Positions 1 to 7,789 of a stretch of 17,970 nt of DNA are shown here, one piece after another. Position numbers and translations under genes: made by a program. The notes under the pieces are model-generated. The model was not told the origin of the DNA and made no database searches. It saw only the letters and a list, made by a program, of their open reading frames with translations. Position 1 is the stretch's first letter. Every line of letters starts with the position of its first letter. The stretch is from Pseudomonadota bacterium (GTDB lineage: Bacteria; Verrucomicrobiota; Verrucomicrobiia; Chthoniobacterales; UBA6821): contig RFPR01000030.1 in assembly GCA_009928265.1 (NCBI GenBank), positions 1 through 17,970 on the forward strand. Direction: 5' to 3'.

Positions 1-874
1 AGAGAATACCGACCAGCAGCCCGATCAGGAACGAGAAGTCCAATCGCAGGAACACGAAAAGAGAAATACCCACGATGGCCCCATCAATCAGGCTTACGAG
101 AAGTTGCCCCCTGAAAAAATGAATCAGGTAATCGTTAATCTCGTTGAAGAGGGAGACGATCTCTTCCTTGAGTGGGGAGGCCCGGAGAGGCAGATAACGG
201 CTCCAATTTTCCGAAATTGCTGGGGACTCCAGCAAAAAGAAGAAAAGAAACACCGGCACCAGGATGAGGCTCAACAGGAACCCCAGGACGCCAAATACCC
301 CACCGATGCTTTTTTGAAGGAATGTGCCCGTTCCCGATGCAATGGAAGGTAGTTTTTCCTGAAACCAAGCCAAACCCTTATTAACCAACTCGATTCCGTA
401 GAGCTTGATGCTTTCCGGGGTGAGTTCCTCAAGAGGTGAGGCATGAGGGGCTGTATTCGCCTTAATGGTGGCAAGCTTCTGAAGTTCTTGGGCCGATTCC
501 TTGGCCAGGGCGCTGATTTTCTGACTATAGGCCGGGATACGGCTTGCAAACACGCTGCCTTGATGTTGAAGGGCCGGGGTTATAGTGATCCCGATCAGGG
601 CGATGATTCCGGAGAATACCACGAAGACAATGATCACCGACCAGGTGCGCGGGATGCGGCAACGACATAGCAGGCCCACGACGGGTGCCAGCAGATAGGC
701 AAGAACAGCCGCAATCGCGATGGGCGTGAGTACCGGCTTCAGATAGGAGCAGGCGGAGACGACGCACCAACCCGCAAGTATGATCACGGAGACCACGGCA
801 AGTCCCGCCAGGGAGGTGAGGCCCGCCCAGCAGACCTTTTTTTGAAACGGGGTGGGGGATTCAAGCTGGCTCAT
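1..874 (-). CDS. AI-2E family transporter / PerM-like permease (3' end cut off by window edge)
   Basis: An open frame runs from ATG at 874 to the left edge without a stop, giving about 291 residues of a family usually 340-400 long, so the C-terminus is missing. The protein begins MSQLESPTPFQKK and has a hydrophobic pair of helices at about residues 17-41 and 45-68, another at about 78-100, a soluble stretch of about 100 residues, then strongly hydrophobic segments including GFLLSLILVPVFLFFFLLE and, at the edge, SFLIGLLVGIL. This topology and the V-P-V-F-L-F-F-F-L-L-E segment are typical of the AI-2E exporter/PerM (YhhT, TqsA) family of inner-membrane proteins. The true substrate is unknown; family members have been linked to autoinducer-2, sodium or general efflux. 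It starts 11 bp after the stop of the cyclo-ligase gene, so the two are probably cotranscribed. The ribosome-binding site is weak (GAGGGT directly before the ATG). Confidence 0.85.
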   Translation of the reverse strand, partial: MSQLESPTPFQKKVCWAGLTSLAGLAVVSVIILAGWCVVSACSYLKPVLTPIAIAAVLAYLLAPVVGLLCRCRIPRTWSVIIVFVVFSGIIALIGITITPALQHQGSVFASRIPAYSQKISALAKESAQELQKLATIKANTAPHASPLEELTPESIKLYGIELVNKGLAWFQEKLPSIASGTGTFLQKSIGGVFGVLGFLLSLILVPVFLFFFLLESPAISENWSRYLPLRASPLKEEIVSLFNEINDYLIHFFRGQLLVSLIDGAIVGISLFVFLRLDFSFLIGLLVGIL

Positions 875-885
875 ACCCTCAGGAG

Positions 886-1470
886 TTATCCGCTTTCGGT
901 TCCATTGTCCAACCTGCTCCCCTCAATGACATGGACCGCCGACTCAGTGACCACTAGATCCATCCCGATGTCATGGGACTCCCTGGGAATTCCTGCCAAC
1001 AGGAAACGCTCCGTAACAATGCCGATTTTGAGCGCTCGGAATCCCTCGGATGCCAGAAGGCGATCGTAGAATCCCTTGCCCCTGCCCAGGCGTCCGCCGT
1101 TCCGGTCAAACGCAAGGCCGGGAATGAGAGCGAGGTCGATTGTTTCGATGTCTACTTCCTCCCAGTGTTTTGGGTCGGGTTCACGGATGTCGAAGGCCCC
1201 CTTCAGCCAGGGTGCATGGGGAGCCCAGCGGTGCAGGGAAAGGGACTCTCCATCGACCCGGGGAAAGATCCAGTCCTTGGCACTTTCCTCATGCAGCAGG
1301 GGAAGGAGGTCCACTTCGTCCCCTAAGGGATGGTAGGCGAAGATGGTGCGGGCGGTCCTCCAGCAATCAAGAGCCATTAATCTCATGCGTATGGCCGAGG
1401 CTTCTTCCGATCGTGGTGGGATGCGCTCCTTCCGGATTCCGTCTCTTAAGGTCTTTTTTTCCATCTCCAT
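886..1470 (-). CDS. ygfA: 5-formyltetrahydrofolate cyclo-ligase
   Basis: This enzyme converts 5-formyltetrahydrofolate to 5,10-methenyltetrahydrofolate using ATP, returning a storage or inhibitory folate to the one-carbon pool in the cytosol. The 194-residue product has the normal family length. It carries the family signature near residues 119-139 (GLAFDRNGGRLGRGKGFYDR), which forms the nucleotide- and folate-binding loop, and an N-terminal basic stretch (KKTLRDGIRKERI) as expected. Two in-frame ATGs compete, at 1470 and 1464. A GGGAG motif lies directly against the first but 6 nt before the second, so 1464 may be the real start (192 residues). The gene is divergent from the metallo-hydrolase gene, with about 33 bp between starts that must hold both promoters. 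It heads a pair with the PerM-like gene. Confidence 0.93.
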   Translation of the reverse strand: MEMEKKTLRDGIRKERIPPRSEEASAIRMRLMALDCWRTARTIFAYHPLGDEVDLLPLLHEESAKDWIFPRVDGESLSLHRWAPHAPWLKGAFDIREPDPKHWEEVDIETIDLALIPGLAFDRNGGRLGRGKGFYDRLLASEGFRALKIGIVTERFLLAGIPRESHDIGMDLVVTESAVHVIEGSRLDNGTESG

Positions 1471-1503
1471 CTCCCTCAGATCTATGCCAGACTTTTGTCA
1501 GTC

Positions 1504-2448
1504 ATGGTGAAAAAACTTCTCAAAAAGGGGGCGGACGTGCTCAAAAAACGGGCCAGCAAGCCGCGTCCTGACAACCATGTCTGCATGAAGTTGGGTGAGG
1601 GGTGGCATCGCCGTAACTTCCTGACCGAGGTGATTATTCCCTCCATGTTTTCTCCTAGAGAGAGAAAAGGGCCTCAAGGAAAGCTACCCGAACTTTCCGG
1701 AGCACAGCTTGGCATCACTTGGATAGGGCACGCTTCGTTTCTGATCCAGACTCCCGAGCATGCCGTGCTGATTGACCCGAACTGGGCCAAGTGGCTCAAG
1801 GTAATTAAGCGTCTCAAGGAACCGGGGCTTGAGATCCATGAGCTCCCCGCCATCGATCTTGTGCTTGTCAGCCATGCCCACTTTGATCACCTCGACAAAA
1901 AATCACTCCGTGCTGTTGCCTCGGATCAGCCGATCGTTGTACCCGAGAATGTGGGCGGGCTGGTTCATGGGCTCGGATTCAACCGTGTCCACGAAATGAA
2001 GCGTTGGGAGTCGATGGAACTCGGATCCCTCCGGATCACGCTCACCCCAGCCCAGCACTGGGGAGCCAGGGTGTTGCATGACCGGCATCGGGGGTTCGGG
2101 GGATTCCTGATCGAATATGCCGGAAGGACGATTTACCACTGTGGCGATAGTGCCTGGTTCGAGGGCTTTCGGGAAATCGGTGAAAAGGGGGCGATCGACA
2201 TTGCTCTCTTGCCGATCGGAGCTTACGACGCTCCGACAGGACGTGACGTCCACATGAATCCCGAGGAGGCCCTGTTAGCTTTTCAAGCTCTGCGCGCCGG
2301 CACCATGATTCCGATGCATTACGGGACCTTCCGGTTGGGATTCGAGCCGATGGAAGAGCCTCCCGATCGTCTTCTGGCCCATGCTCGATCTCTTGGGATC
2401 GATGACCGGATCAGGTTCCTGAAAGAAGGAGAAACGGCGGTTTTCTAA
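1504..2448 (+). CDS. MBL-fold metallo-hydrolase, NAPE-PLD-like
   Basis: The 314-residue product is a metallo-beta-lactamase-fold hydrolase. The zinc motif H-x-H-x-D-H is SHAHFDHLD at about 123-131. Further ligands are H185 (PAQHWGAR), D215 (YHCGDSAW) and H272 (PMHYGTF). The block LLPIGAYDAP followed by HMNPEEAL, and the early WIGHASFLIQ strand (73-82), match the N-acylphosphatidylethanolamine-hydrolysing phospholipase D branch (NAPE-PLD/RomA) better than generic glyoxalase II proteins. In family terms it would be a di-zinc phosphodiesterase, but the bacterial substrate cannot be read from sequence. No signal peptide or membrane helix is visible; the N-terminus is strongly basic (KKLLKKGADVLKKR), which could favour membrane association. 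ATG 1504 was chosen; a TTG nine bases upstream is also in frame. No clear Shine-Dalgarno precedes either. It converges on ftsH, with 25 bp between the stops. Confidence 0.85.
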   Translation: MVKKLLKKGADVLKKRASKPRPDNHVCMKLGEGWHRRNFLTEVIIPSMFSPRERKGPQGKLPELSGAQLGITWIGHASFLIQTPEHAVLIDPNWAKWLKVIKRLKEPGLEIHELPAIDLVLVSHAHFDHLDKKSLRAVASDQPIVVPENVGGLVHGLGFNRVHEMKRWESMELGSLRITLTPAQHWGARVLHDRHRGFGGFLIEYAGRTIYHCGDSAWFEGFREIGEKGAIDIALLPIGAYDAPTGRDVHMNPEEALLAFQALRAGTMIPMHYGTFRLGFEPMEEPPDRLLAHARSLGIDDRIRFLKEGETAVF

Positions 2449-2473
2449 CGCTGCGCCGAACTGATTTTCAACT

Positions 2474-4528
2474 TCAGGCCGGAACAGGGGCAGCGAGTCC
2501 GCCAGCAGGATAATCCGGTTCGCTGGGCTTGATTGCCTCCGTCGTGCCCGTTCCGGTCGGCGGAGGTGGAAGCGGAGGTGGATTCTGCGCAATCACTGGA
2601 GGATTTCGCATGTGGCCAAGCTCGATCAGGTCCTGGATCTGCGATCCTTCGAGGGTCTCGAATTCCAGCAGGGCCTCGGCGATGAGTTTCACCTTATCGC
2701 GGCGAGCCTCGAGCATCTCGGTTGCCTGGCGATAGGCGTCATCGATAAGTCTCTTTACCTCGCTGTCGATCTGGCGGGCTGTCTCCTCACTGTATTCACG
2801 TCCCCGTGCCGCATCGCGGCCGAGAAACACGTATTCGCTATCCTCGCTAAAGCGGATCATTCCCAAACTGCTCATGCCCCACTCGCAGACCATGCGGCGG
2901 GCGAGCTTGGTGGCCTGTGCGATGTCGCCTGAAGCACCGTTGGAAACATCACCAGTGAACATCTCTTCGGCGATCCGGCCACCCATGGTCATCACGAGCA
3001 TGGCGAGGGCCTCTTTGCGCTGGGTGGAGTATTTGTCTCCCTCGGGGAGATACATCGTGGATCCCAGGGCCTGACCGCGCGGGATGATGGTCACCTTATG
3101 GAGGGGGTGTGCGTGATCGAGAATGACTGTGAGCAGGGCATGGCCCGCCTCGTGCCAAGCGGTGGAGATCTTCTCCTTCTCGCTCATGGCGAGGCTGCGG
3201 CGCTCCTTGCCCCAGCGGACCTTGTCGCGGGCCTCCTCGAGGTCGTTGTGCTCGATGGCCTTTTGTCCCTTGCGTGCTGCCATGAGGGCGGCCTCGTTGA
3301 TGACATTCGCCAGTTCAGCGCCGGAGTAGCCGGGGGTGCCGCGGGCGATGAGTGAGAGATCAACCGATTCGGAGAGTTTAACCTTCTTGGAGTGAACGCG
3401 GAGGATTTCCTCGCGGCCCTTCACGTCGGGAAGGCCAACCGTCACCTGTCGGTCAAAGCGTCCAGGGCGGAGGAGGGCGGGATCGAGCACGTCAGGTCGA
3501 TTGGTAGCCGCAATAATGATGACCCCGTCCTGTGCGTCGAAGCCGTCCATCTCGACGAGGAGTTGGTTGAGCGTCTGCTCGCGCTCGTCATGGCCACCAC
3601 CTACTCCGTGTCCACGATGGCGTCCGACGGCATCGATCTCGTCAATGAAGATAAGACATGGGGCGTTCTTCCGTCCCTGTTCGAACATATCGCGAACACG
3701 GGAGGCCCCGACACCAACAAACATCTCCACGAAGTCGGAGCCGCTGATGTTGAAGAATGGCACGTCGGCTTCCCCAGCGATGGCGCGGGCCAGCAGGGTC
3801 TTGCCGGTTCCGGGGGATCCGACCATGAGGACGCCCTTGGGGATACGGCCGCCGAGTTTCTGGAATTTCTTGGGATCCTTAAGGAAGTCGACGAGTTCCT
3901 GAACCTCCTCCTTGGCCTCCTCCACTCCGGCCACATCCTTGAAGGTGATCTTGTTCTTTTCGCGGGCCAGCATCTTGGCCTTGCTCTTACCGAAATTCAT
4001 GGCTCCCTTTCCGGCCATCTTGATCTGGGAGCGGAAGAAGAAGTAGAGGACTACCAGGAAGAGGGCGATCGGCAGGATGTTCAGGATGGTCGTGGCGACC
4101 ATGTTTGATTCGGAACGGACATTTGGCGTGATTCCTGCGGCTGCTAGTTCCTTCTCAAGGGTCGTGCCGTTGAAGGGCATATAAACCGCAGTCTTGAAGG
4201 GAGTGGGGATTTCCTCCGTGGAAGCAGCGGTTTTCTTGCGGTAATAGCCGGAGAGGGTCTGGGTGTTGCGCCCCTCTTCGATGACCAGTTCCAAGGGCTT
4301 CTCTGCCGTGGAAACGATTTTGCCCTCTTTCAGCAGCGACTCGAACTTGGGTAGGGTGATTTCATCCGTCGAGGCGATGGAACTGCCTCGGAAAAGGAAG
4401 GCGCCGCCGATGAGCGCGAAGGCAACGGCAAAGAGCAGAAGTCCGCGCCAATTGAACTGTGGTTCCTGTCCGCCGGGCGGCTTTGGTGCGCGGGATTGAT
4501 TGTTGGAATCGGGTGTCTCGTCTGGCAT
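2474..4528 (-). CDS. ftsH: ATP-dependent zinc metalloprotease FtsH
   Basis: FtsH is a hexameric inner-membrane AAA+ protease that degrades misfolded membrane proteins and selected soluble regulators, in many bacteria including LpxC, which sets lipid A output. The 684-residue product has a charged cytoplasmic N-terminus, a first membrane helix at about 28-46, a periplasmic domain to about 143, and a second helix at about 144-166. The AAA module follows: Walker A GSPGTGKT (237-244), Walker B LIFIDEID (292-299) and the second region of homology with the R-P-G-R-F-D-R arginines (354-360). The protease domain has HEAGH (459-463), with D535 (NGASGDIAQAT) as the likely third zinc ligand, so it looks fully active. 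The usual second residue of Walker A (P) is S here. The tail after about 640 is proline-rich and probably disordered. The gene is divergent from the deacetylase-like gene (44 bp between starts). Confidence 0.98.
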   Translation of the reverse strand: MPDETPDSNNQSRAPKPPGGQEPQFNWRGLLLFAVAFALIGGAFLFRGSSIASTDEITLPKFESLLKEGKIVSTAEKPLELVIEEGRNTQTLSGYYRKKTAASTEEIPTPFKTAVYMPFNGTTLEKELAAAGITPNVRSESNMVATTILNILPIALFLVVLYFFFRSQIKMAGKGAMNFGKSKAKMLAREKNKITFKDVAGVEEAKEEVQELVDFLKDPKKFQKLGGRIPKGVLMVGSPGTGKTLLARAIAGEADVPFFNISGSDFVEMFVGVGASRVRDMFEQGRKNAPCLIFIDEIDAVGRHRGHGVGGGHDEREQTLNQLLVEMDGFDAQDGVIIIAATNRPDVLDPALLRPGRFDRQVTVGLPDVKGREEILRVHSKKVKLSESVDLSLIARGTPGYSGAELANVINEAALMAARKGQKAIEHNDLEEARDKVRWGKERRSLAMSEKEKISTAWHEAGHALLTVILDHAHPLHKVTIIPRGQALGSTMYLPEGDKYSTQRKEALAMLVMTMGGRIAEEMFTGDVSNGASGDIAQATKLARRMVCEWGMSSLGMIRFSEDSEYVFLGRDAARGREYSEETARQIDSEVKRLIDDAYRQATEMLEARRDKVKLIAEALLEFETLEGSQIQDLIELGHMRNPPVIAQNPPPLPPPPTGTGTTEAIKPSEPDYPAGGLAAPVPA

Positions 4529-4530
4529 TG

Positions 4531-4545
4531 GTCTGTTTCCCAGAC
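4531..4545 (-). promoter_or_regulatory. Small inverted repeat just upstream of the ftsH start
   Basis: On the ftsH strand, GTCTG and CAGAC flank a GGAAA loop and end 2 nt before the ATG. The only Shine-Dalgarno-like bases (GGGA) lie in the closing pair and loop. A 5-bp stem at a ribosome-binding site could affect ftsH translation, but a stem this short may be chance. Confidence 0.25.
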
Positions 4546-4572
4546 TACATCAGATACCACACCCTGCGGCCA

Positions 4573-5388
4573 ATGCAAACTGCACCCCCTCTTTCCTCTG
4601 TTCCTACGCCTGCTGGGGGCGGCTCCGGGGCCCTTGTGGTTTCCATCCATGATGTCTCGACGGTCACCCGGGGCCGGGTTGATGAGATGCTGCGGGATCT
4701 TGCTGAGGATGGGGTATCCGTGACCTCCTTACTGGTGATACCCGATCATCACCACCGGGGCCCGATTGACCAGGACTCAGGCTTTGCCCCATGGCTCCGT
4801 GCACAGGTCTCCGCAGGGCATGAAGCAGTCCTCCATGGCTATTATCATCTTCGGCCCTCAAAGGATGGTGAGGGGATGGCCACGCGGGTGATCACGAGCC
4901 ATTACACGGCAGGGGAGGGCGAATTCCATGATCCATTGTTTTCCGAGGCCTTGGAGCTTCTGCGGCGAGGCAAAGAGGCGCTTTCAGCCTGCGGAGTTCC
5001 TTTTAGGGGATTCATCGCTCCGGCGTGGCTTTTGGGACACGAGGCCGAGCGAGCTGTGCGGTCGGAGGGTTTTGCCTACACGACACGGATCGGCTCGGTG
5101 ATCGATTTGGAAAACGGGCTATCCTTTGCCTCCAGAAGCATGGTCTACAGCGTCAGAGCTCCCTGGAGGCGATCTGTCAGCTTGCTCTGGAATGAGGCCC
5201 TCTTCCGGGGGCTCAGAAAAGCCCCCTTGCTTCGCATCGGACTTCATCCGCCTGACTGGGATTATCCCTCCATCCGGCGACATGTCCTGAAATGCCTGCG
5301 GTTGGCGGCTGCGAACCGCAAGGTTACCACGTACGGGGAATGGCTCGACCAATGGCGTCGGAGCGGGCATGAAAGGGGGAGACCCTGA
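4573..5388 (+). CDS. DUF2334-type polysaccharide deacetylase-like protein
   Basis: The 271-residue product resembles the DUF2334 branch of the carbohydrate esterase 4 (NodB-like) fold. Visible motifs are the first metal-binding block VSIHDVST (D27), the second block HEAVLHGYYH with the H-x-x-x-H pair at 88 and 92, FIAPAWLLGH (147-156) and a late RIGLHPPDWD strand (221-230) carrying the usual terminal histidine. Family members are presumed metal-dependent de-N-acetylases, but no substrate is established for this group. No signal peptide is visible, which suggests cytoplasmic action. The frame is open upstream into the ftsH region; ATG 4573 was chosen because homology starts soon after it and an earlier start would overlap the ftsH coding region. 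No good ribosome-binding site precedes it. Its stop is 2 bp before the PHP-GT4 gene, so the two probably form an operon and may act on the same glycan. Confidence 0.78.
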   Translation: MQTAPPLSSVPTPAGGGSGALVVSIHDVSTVTRGRVDEMLRDLAEDGVSVTSLLVIPDHHHRGPIDQDSGFAPWLRAQVSAGHEAVLHGYYHLRPSKDGEGMATRVITSHYTAGEGEFHDPLFSEALELLRRGKEALSACGVPFRGFIAPAWLLGHEAERAVRSEGFAYTTRIGSVIDLENGLSFASRSMVYSVRAPWRRSVSLLWNEALFRGLRKAPLLRIGLHPPDWDYPSIRRHVLKCLRLAAANRKVTTYGEWLDQWRRSGHERGRP

Positions 5389-5390
5389 TC

Positions 5391-7787
5391 ATGGCCCGCG
5401 TCGATCTCCATCTTCATACACGGCACAGCCTCCGCTCACCTGAGTGGCTGCTACGGCGTCTTGGCGTTCCTGCCAGCGTTTCCGATCCCCGTGAACTCCA
5501 TGCACGACTCCGTGGTGCCGGTATGGATTTCGTCACCTTCACGGACGATGACTCGATCGAGGGGTGTCTGGCGATCGGTGACCTGCCGGGAAGTTTCATC
5601 AGCGAATCGGTTACGGCGGCCTTCCCTGAGGACGGGGTGAAGGTCTCGTTGCTCGTCTGGGGCATCACCGAGGCCCAGCACCGGGAGATCCAGCAACTCC
5701 GTGCGAATCTCTACGAGCTTCAGCAGTATCTCGCCAAGGAGGGAATCGCCCACGGGGTTCCGGTGCAGTTGGAAGGTCTTGCTGACAAGTTGCGGCCAGC
5801 CCACTTGATGCGGCTCGCCCTGCTCTTCCGCCATATCGAGGGGCTTAACGGAAATTCCTCTGCATTTCTCTCCTCGGTGAATCGGCATCTGTTCTCGCTT
5901 ACCCCAGCCGATATCGAGCGCTTTGTCTCAGTCACGGGACTGGAGCCATCCCATGTCGATCCATGGAGCAAGGTCTTGTTCGGTGGCTCCGATGACCATG
6001 GCGGAACCAGGCCTGGGGCAGCCTACACCGAGACGCCCGCCGCGGACGGGATCAGAGCATTTCTCCAGCATCTCCGAGAGGGACGCTGCGAATCTCGCGG
6101 ATCGGCGGGTTCCCCGTTGCAGGCCGCGCTGGATACCTACCAGATCGCCTTTTCCCATGCGAAGGATCGTCTCGCTGGCCATGCAGCCTCGCCGACACTT
6201 CGTCTGATGGAGAAGGCATTCGCCCGTTTCATGGAAGGGCGGGATCCGACGGTTTTCACCGCCGGGGAGAAGTTCGCCTTCGTTGCCCAGGGGATCGCCA
6301 GTGGGAAGATTTTCGAATTGGCCAATCCCGGCCCTCGTTCGCTTTGGAAAGAGCTTTCCGGAGCGCTGAACGAACCCGAGATGAGGGCGGAACTCAATCG
6401 GGAACTCGATGGTGTGGAGGAACCGAGTCGCCGGGCTTTCCTCATGGCCAACATGATGGCGAGTAGACTCGCCTACCGCCTGACCATGCAGTTCCTCCAG
6501 CAGATCATGGAGGGACGTTTCCTCGAGAGTATCCAGATGCTCGGGCCCGTGGTGCCATTGGTAGCCCTGCTCAGCCCCTATCTTTATTCGTTCCGCGCCC
6601 CCTCCCGTTCACGCCTCCGAGAGGCCTCGCTGCTGATGCGTGGGGAGATTCCGTCCGAGCTGCGAAACGAACGCCGTGCGTGGTTCACTGACACGCTCGA
6701 CGATGTCAATGGGGTCTCGACCACGATTCAGCGGATGAGTTCCGCGCTGGCCGCCAACGGCCAGCAGGTCGAGGTGATGGTTTCCAGAAAGGAAGTCTCC
6801 CTTGAGGGTATACCCCTCAAGAATTTCCCGCCGATCGGTGAGTTCGAGTTGCCCGAATATGAGCTGCAGAAACTCAGTTTTCCCCCACTGCTCCAGATCA
6901 TCGACTACCTGCAGACGGAAGGCTTCAGCGAGGTCATCATCAGCACGCCCGGTCCTGTCGGGCTTGCCGCGCTCTGCGCCGCCCGGGTACTCGGTCTGCC
7001 GACCGCCGGGATTTACCACACCGATTTTCCCGAATATGTCCGTATCCTGACGGAGGATGGCCTGATGGAGTCGCTGACCTGGAACTACATGCATTGGTTC
7101 TATGCCCAGCTCGACACGATCTACGTGAATTCCGATCACTACCGCCAATGCTGGGTTGATCGCGGCATTCCCGTGGAGAAGCTCAAGATCCTTCCTCGCG
7201 GACTCGATACAGGTCTTTTCCATCCCGACAAAAAGCAGTCGGATTTTTGGCAGAAGCGTGGATTGAAGGATGGCGAGGTGGGAGCCCTCTATGTAGGGCG
7301 TGTCTCACGCGAGAAGAATCTCGATCTCTACGCAGCCGCCTTCCGTCGCCTCATTTCCGCCGGTATCAAGGTCAGGCCTCTAGTGGTGGGAGATGGTCCT
7401 TATGCCCCGATGATGAAGGAGTTGCTTCCTGAGGGAATCTACACCGGGAGTCTCCACGGTGAGGAGTTGGCTACCGCCTATGCTTCGGCTGACTTCTTCG
7501 TCTTCCCAAGCACGACCGATACCTTTGGAAATGTAGTCATTGAGGCCCAAGCCAGTGGGCTCCCTGTCATCGTCTCCGATGTGGGAGGACCCAAGGATCT
7601 GATCGAGGAAGGCGTGGATGGTCTCATCACCAAGGGGCTGGATTTAGATGCCCTCACAGACGCGATCGGAAAGTTAGCTTCCGATTATGAACTCCGGAGT
7701 CAAATGGGGATTGCTGGCAGGGCCCGTGTGGCCGAGCGAGACTGGAGTCGTGCAGCGCGTCTCTTCTGGGAGGGAAGCGCGGAGTAA
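5391..7787 (+). CDS. PHP-domain / family 4 glycosyltransferase fusion protein
   Basis: A 798-residue two-domain protein. Residues 1 to about 240 form a PHP-fold domain (metal-dependent phosphoesterase fold): H7 and H9 in DLHLHT, the block FTDDDSIEG (50-58) and GSDDHGG (199-205). A largely helical linker covers about 240-420. From about 428 there is a GT-B glycosyltransferase of family GT4: WFTDTLDDVNGVSTTI (substrate-side loop), YHTDFPEY (542-549), the hinge YVGRVSREKNLD (634-645) and the nucleotide-sugar site DTFGNVVIEAQASGLP (710-725), where D replaces the first E of the E-x7-E motif, as in SQD2/MgtA-like glycolipid synthases. The likely role is sugar transfer to a lipid or glycan at the inner membrane. 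GGGGGAG about 10 nt upstream is a strong ribosome-binding site and fixes the ATG. The PHP part seems to have lost several metal ligands (see findings). It converges on kdtA with 2 bp between stops. Confidence 0.88.
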   Translation: MARVDLHLHTRHSLRSPEWLLRRLGVPASVSDPRELHARLRGAGMDFVTFTDDDSIEGCLAIGDLPGSFISESVTAAFPEDGVKVSLLVWGITEAQHREIQQLRANLYELQQYLAKEGIAHGVPVQLEGLADKLRPAHLMRLALLFRHIEGLNGNSSAFLSSVNRHLFSLTPADIERFVSVTGLEPSHVDPWSKVLFGGSDDHGGTRPGAAYTETPAADGIRAFLQHLREGRCESRGSAGSPLQAALDTYQIAFSHAKDRLAGHAASPTLRLMEKAFARFMEGRDPTVFTAGEKFAFVAQGIASGKIFELANPGPRSLWKELSGALNEPEMRAELNRELDGVEEPSRRAFLMANMMASRLAYRLTMQFLQQIMEGRFLESIQMLGPVVPLVALLSPYLYSFRAPSRSRLREASLLMRGEIPSELRNERRAWFTDTLDDVNGVSTTIQRMSSALAANGQQVEVMVSRKEVSLEGIPLKNFPPIGEFELPEYELQKLSFPPLLQIIDYLQTEGFSEVIISTPGPVGLAALCAARVLGLPTAGIYHTDFPEYVRILTEDGLMESLTWNYMHWFYAQLDTIYVNSDHYRQCWVDRGIPVEKLKILPRGLDTGLFHPDKKQSDFWQKRGLKDGEVGALYVGRVSREKNLDLYAAAFRRLISAGIKVRPLVVGDGPYAPMMKELLPEGIYTGSLHGEELATAYASADFFVFPSTTDTFGNVVIEAQASGLPVIVSDVGGPKDLIEEGVDGLITKGLDLDALTDAIGKLASDYELRSQMGIAGRARVAERDWSRAARLFWEGSAE

Positions 7788-7789
7788 AC

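Noticed and set aside
1140..1571. Plus-strand frames opposite the cyclo-ligase gene
   Set aside because: They are antisense to a clear 5-formyltetrahydrofolate cyclo-ligase, are rich in R, P and S as expected of shadow frames, and one runs into the metallo-hydrolase gene in the wrong frame.
3392..4108. Long plus-strand open frame (238 codons) opposite ftsH
   Set aside because: It lies wholly antisense to the highly conserved AAA region, and its product has no recognisable domain. Codon bias of the real gene explains the open frame.
6609..7223. Minus-strand 204-codon frame opposite the GT4 domain
   Set aside because: Shadow of the glycosyltransferase coding sequence, with no recognisable motif.
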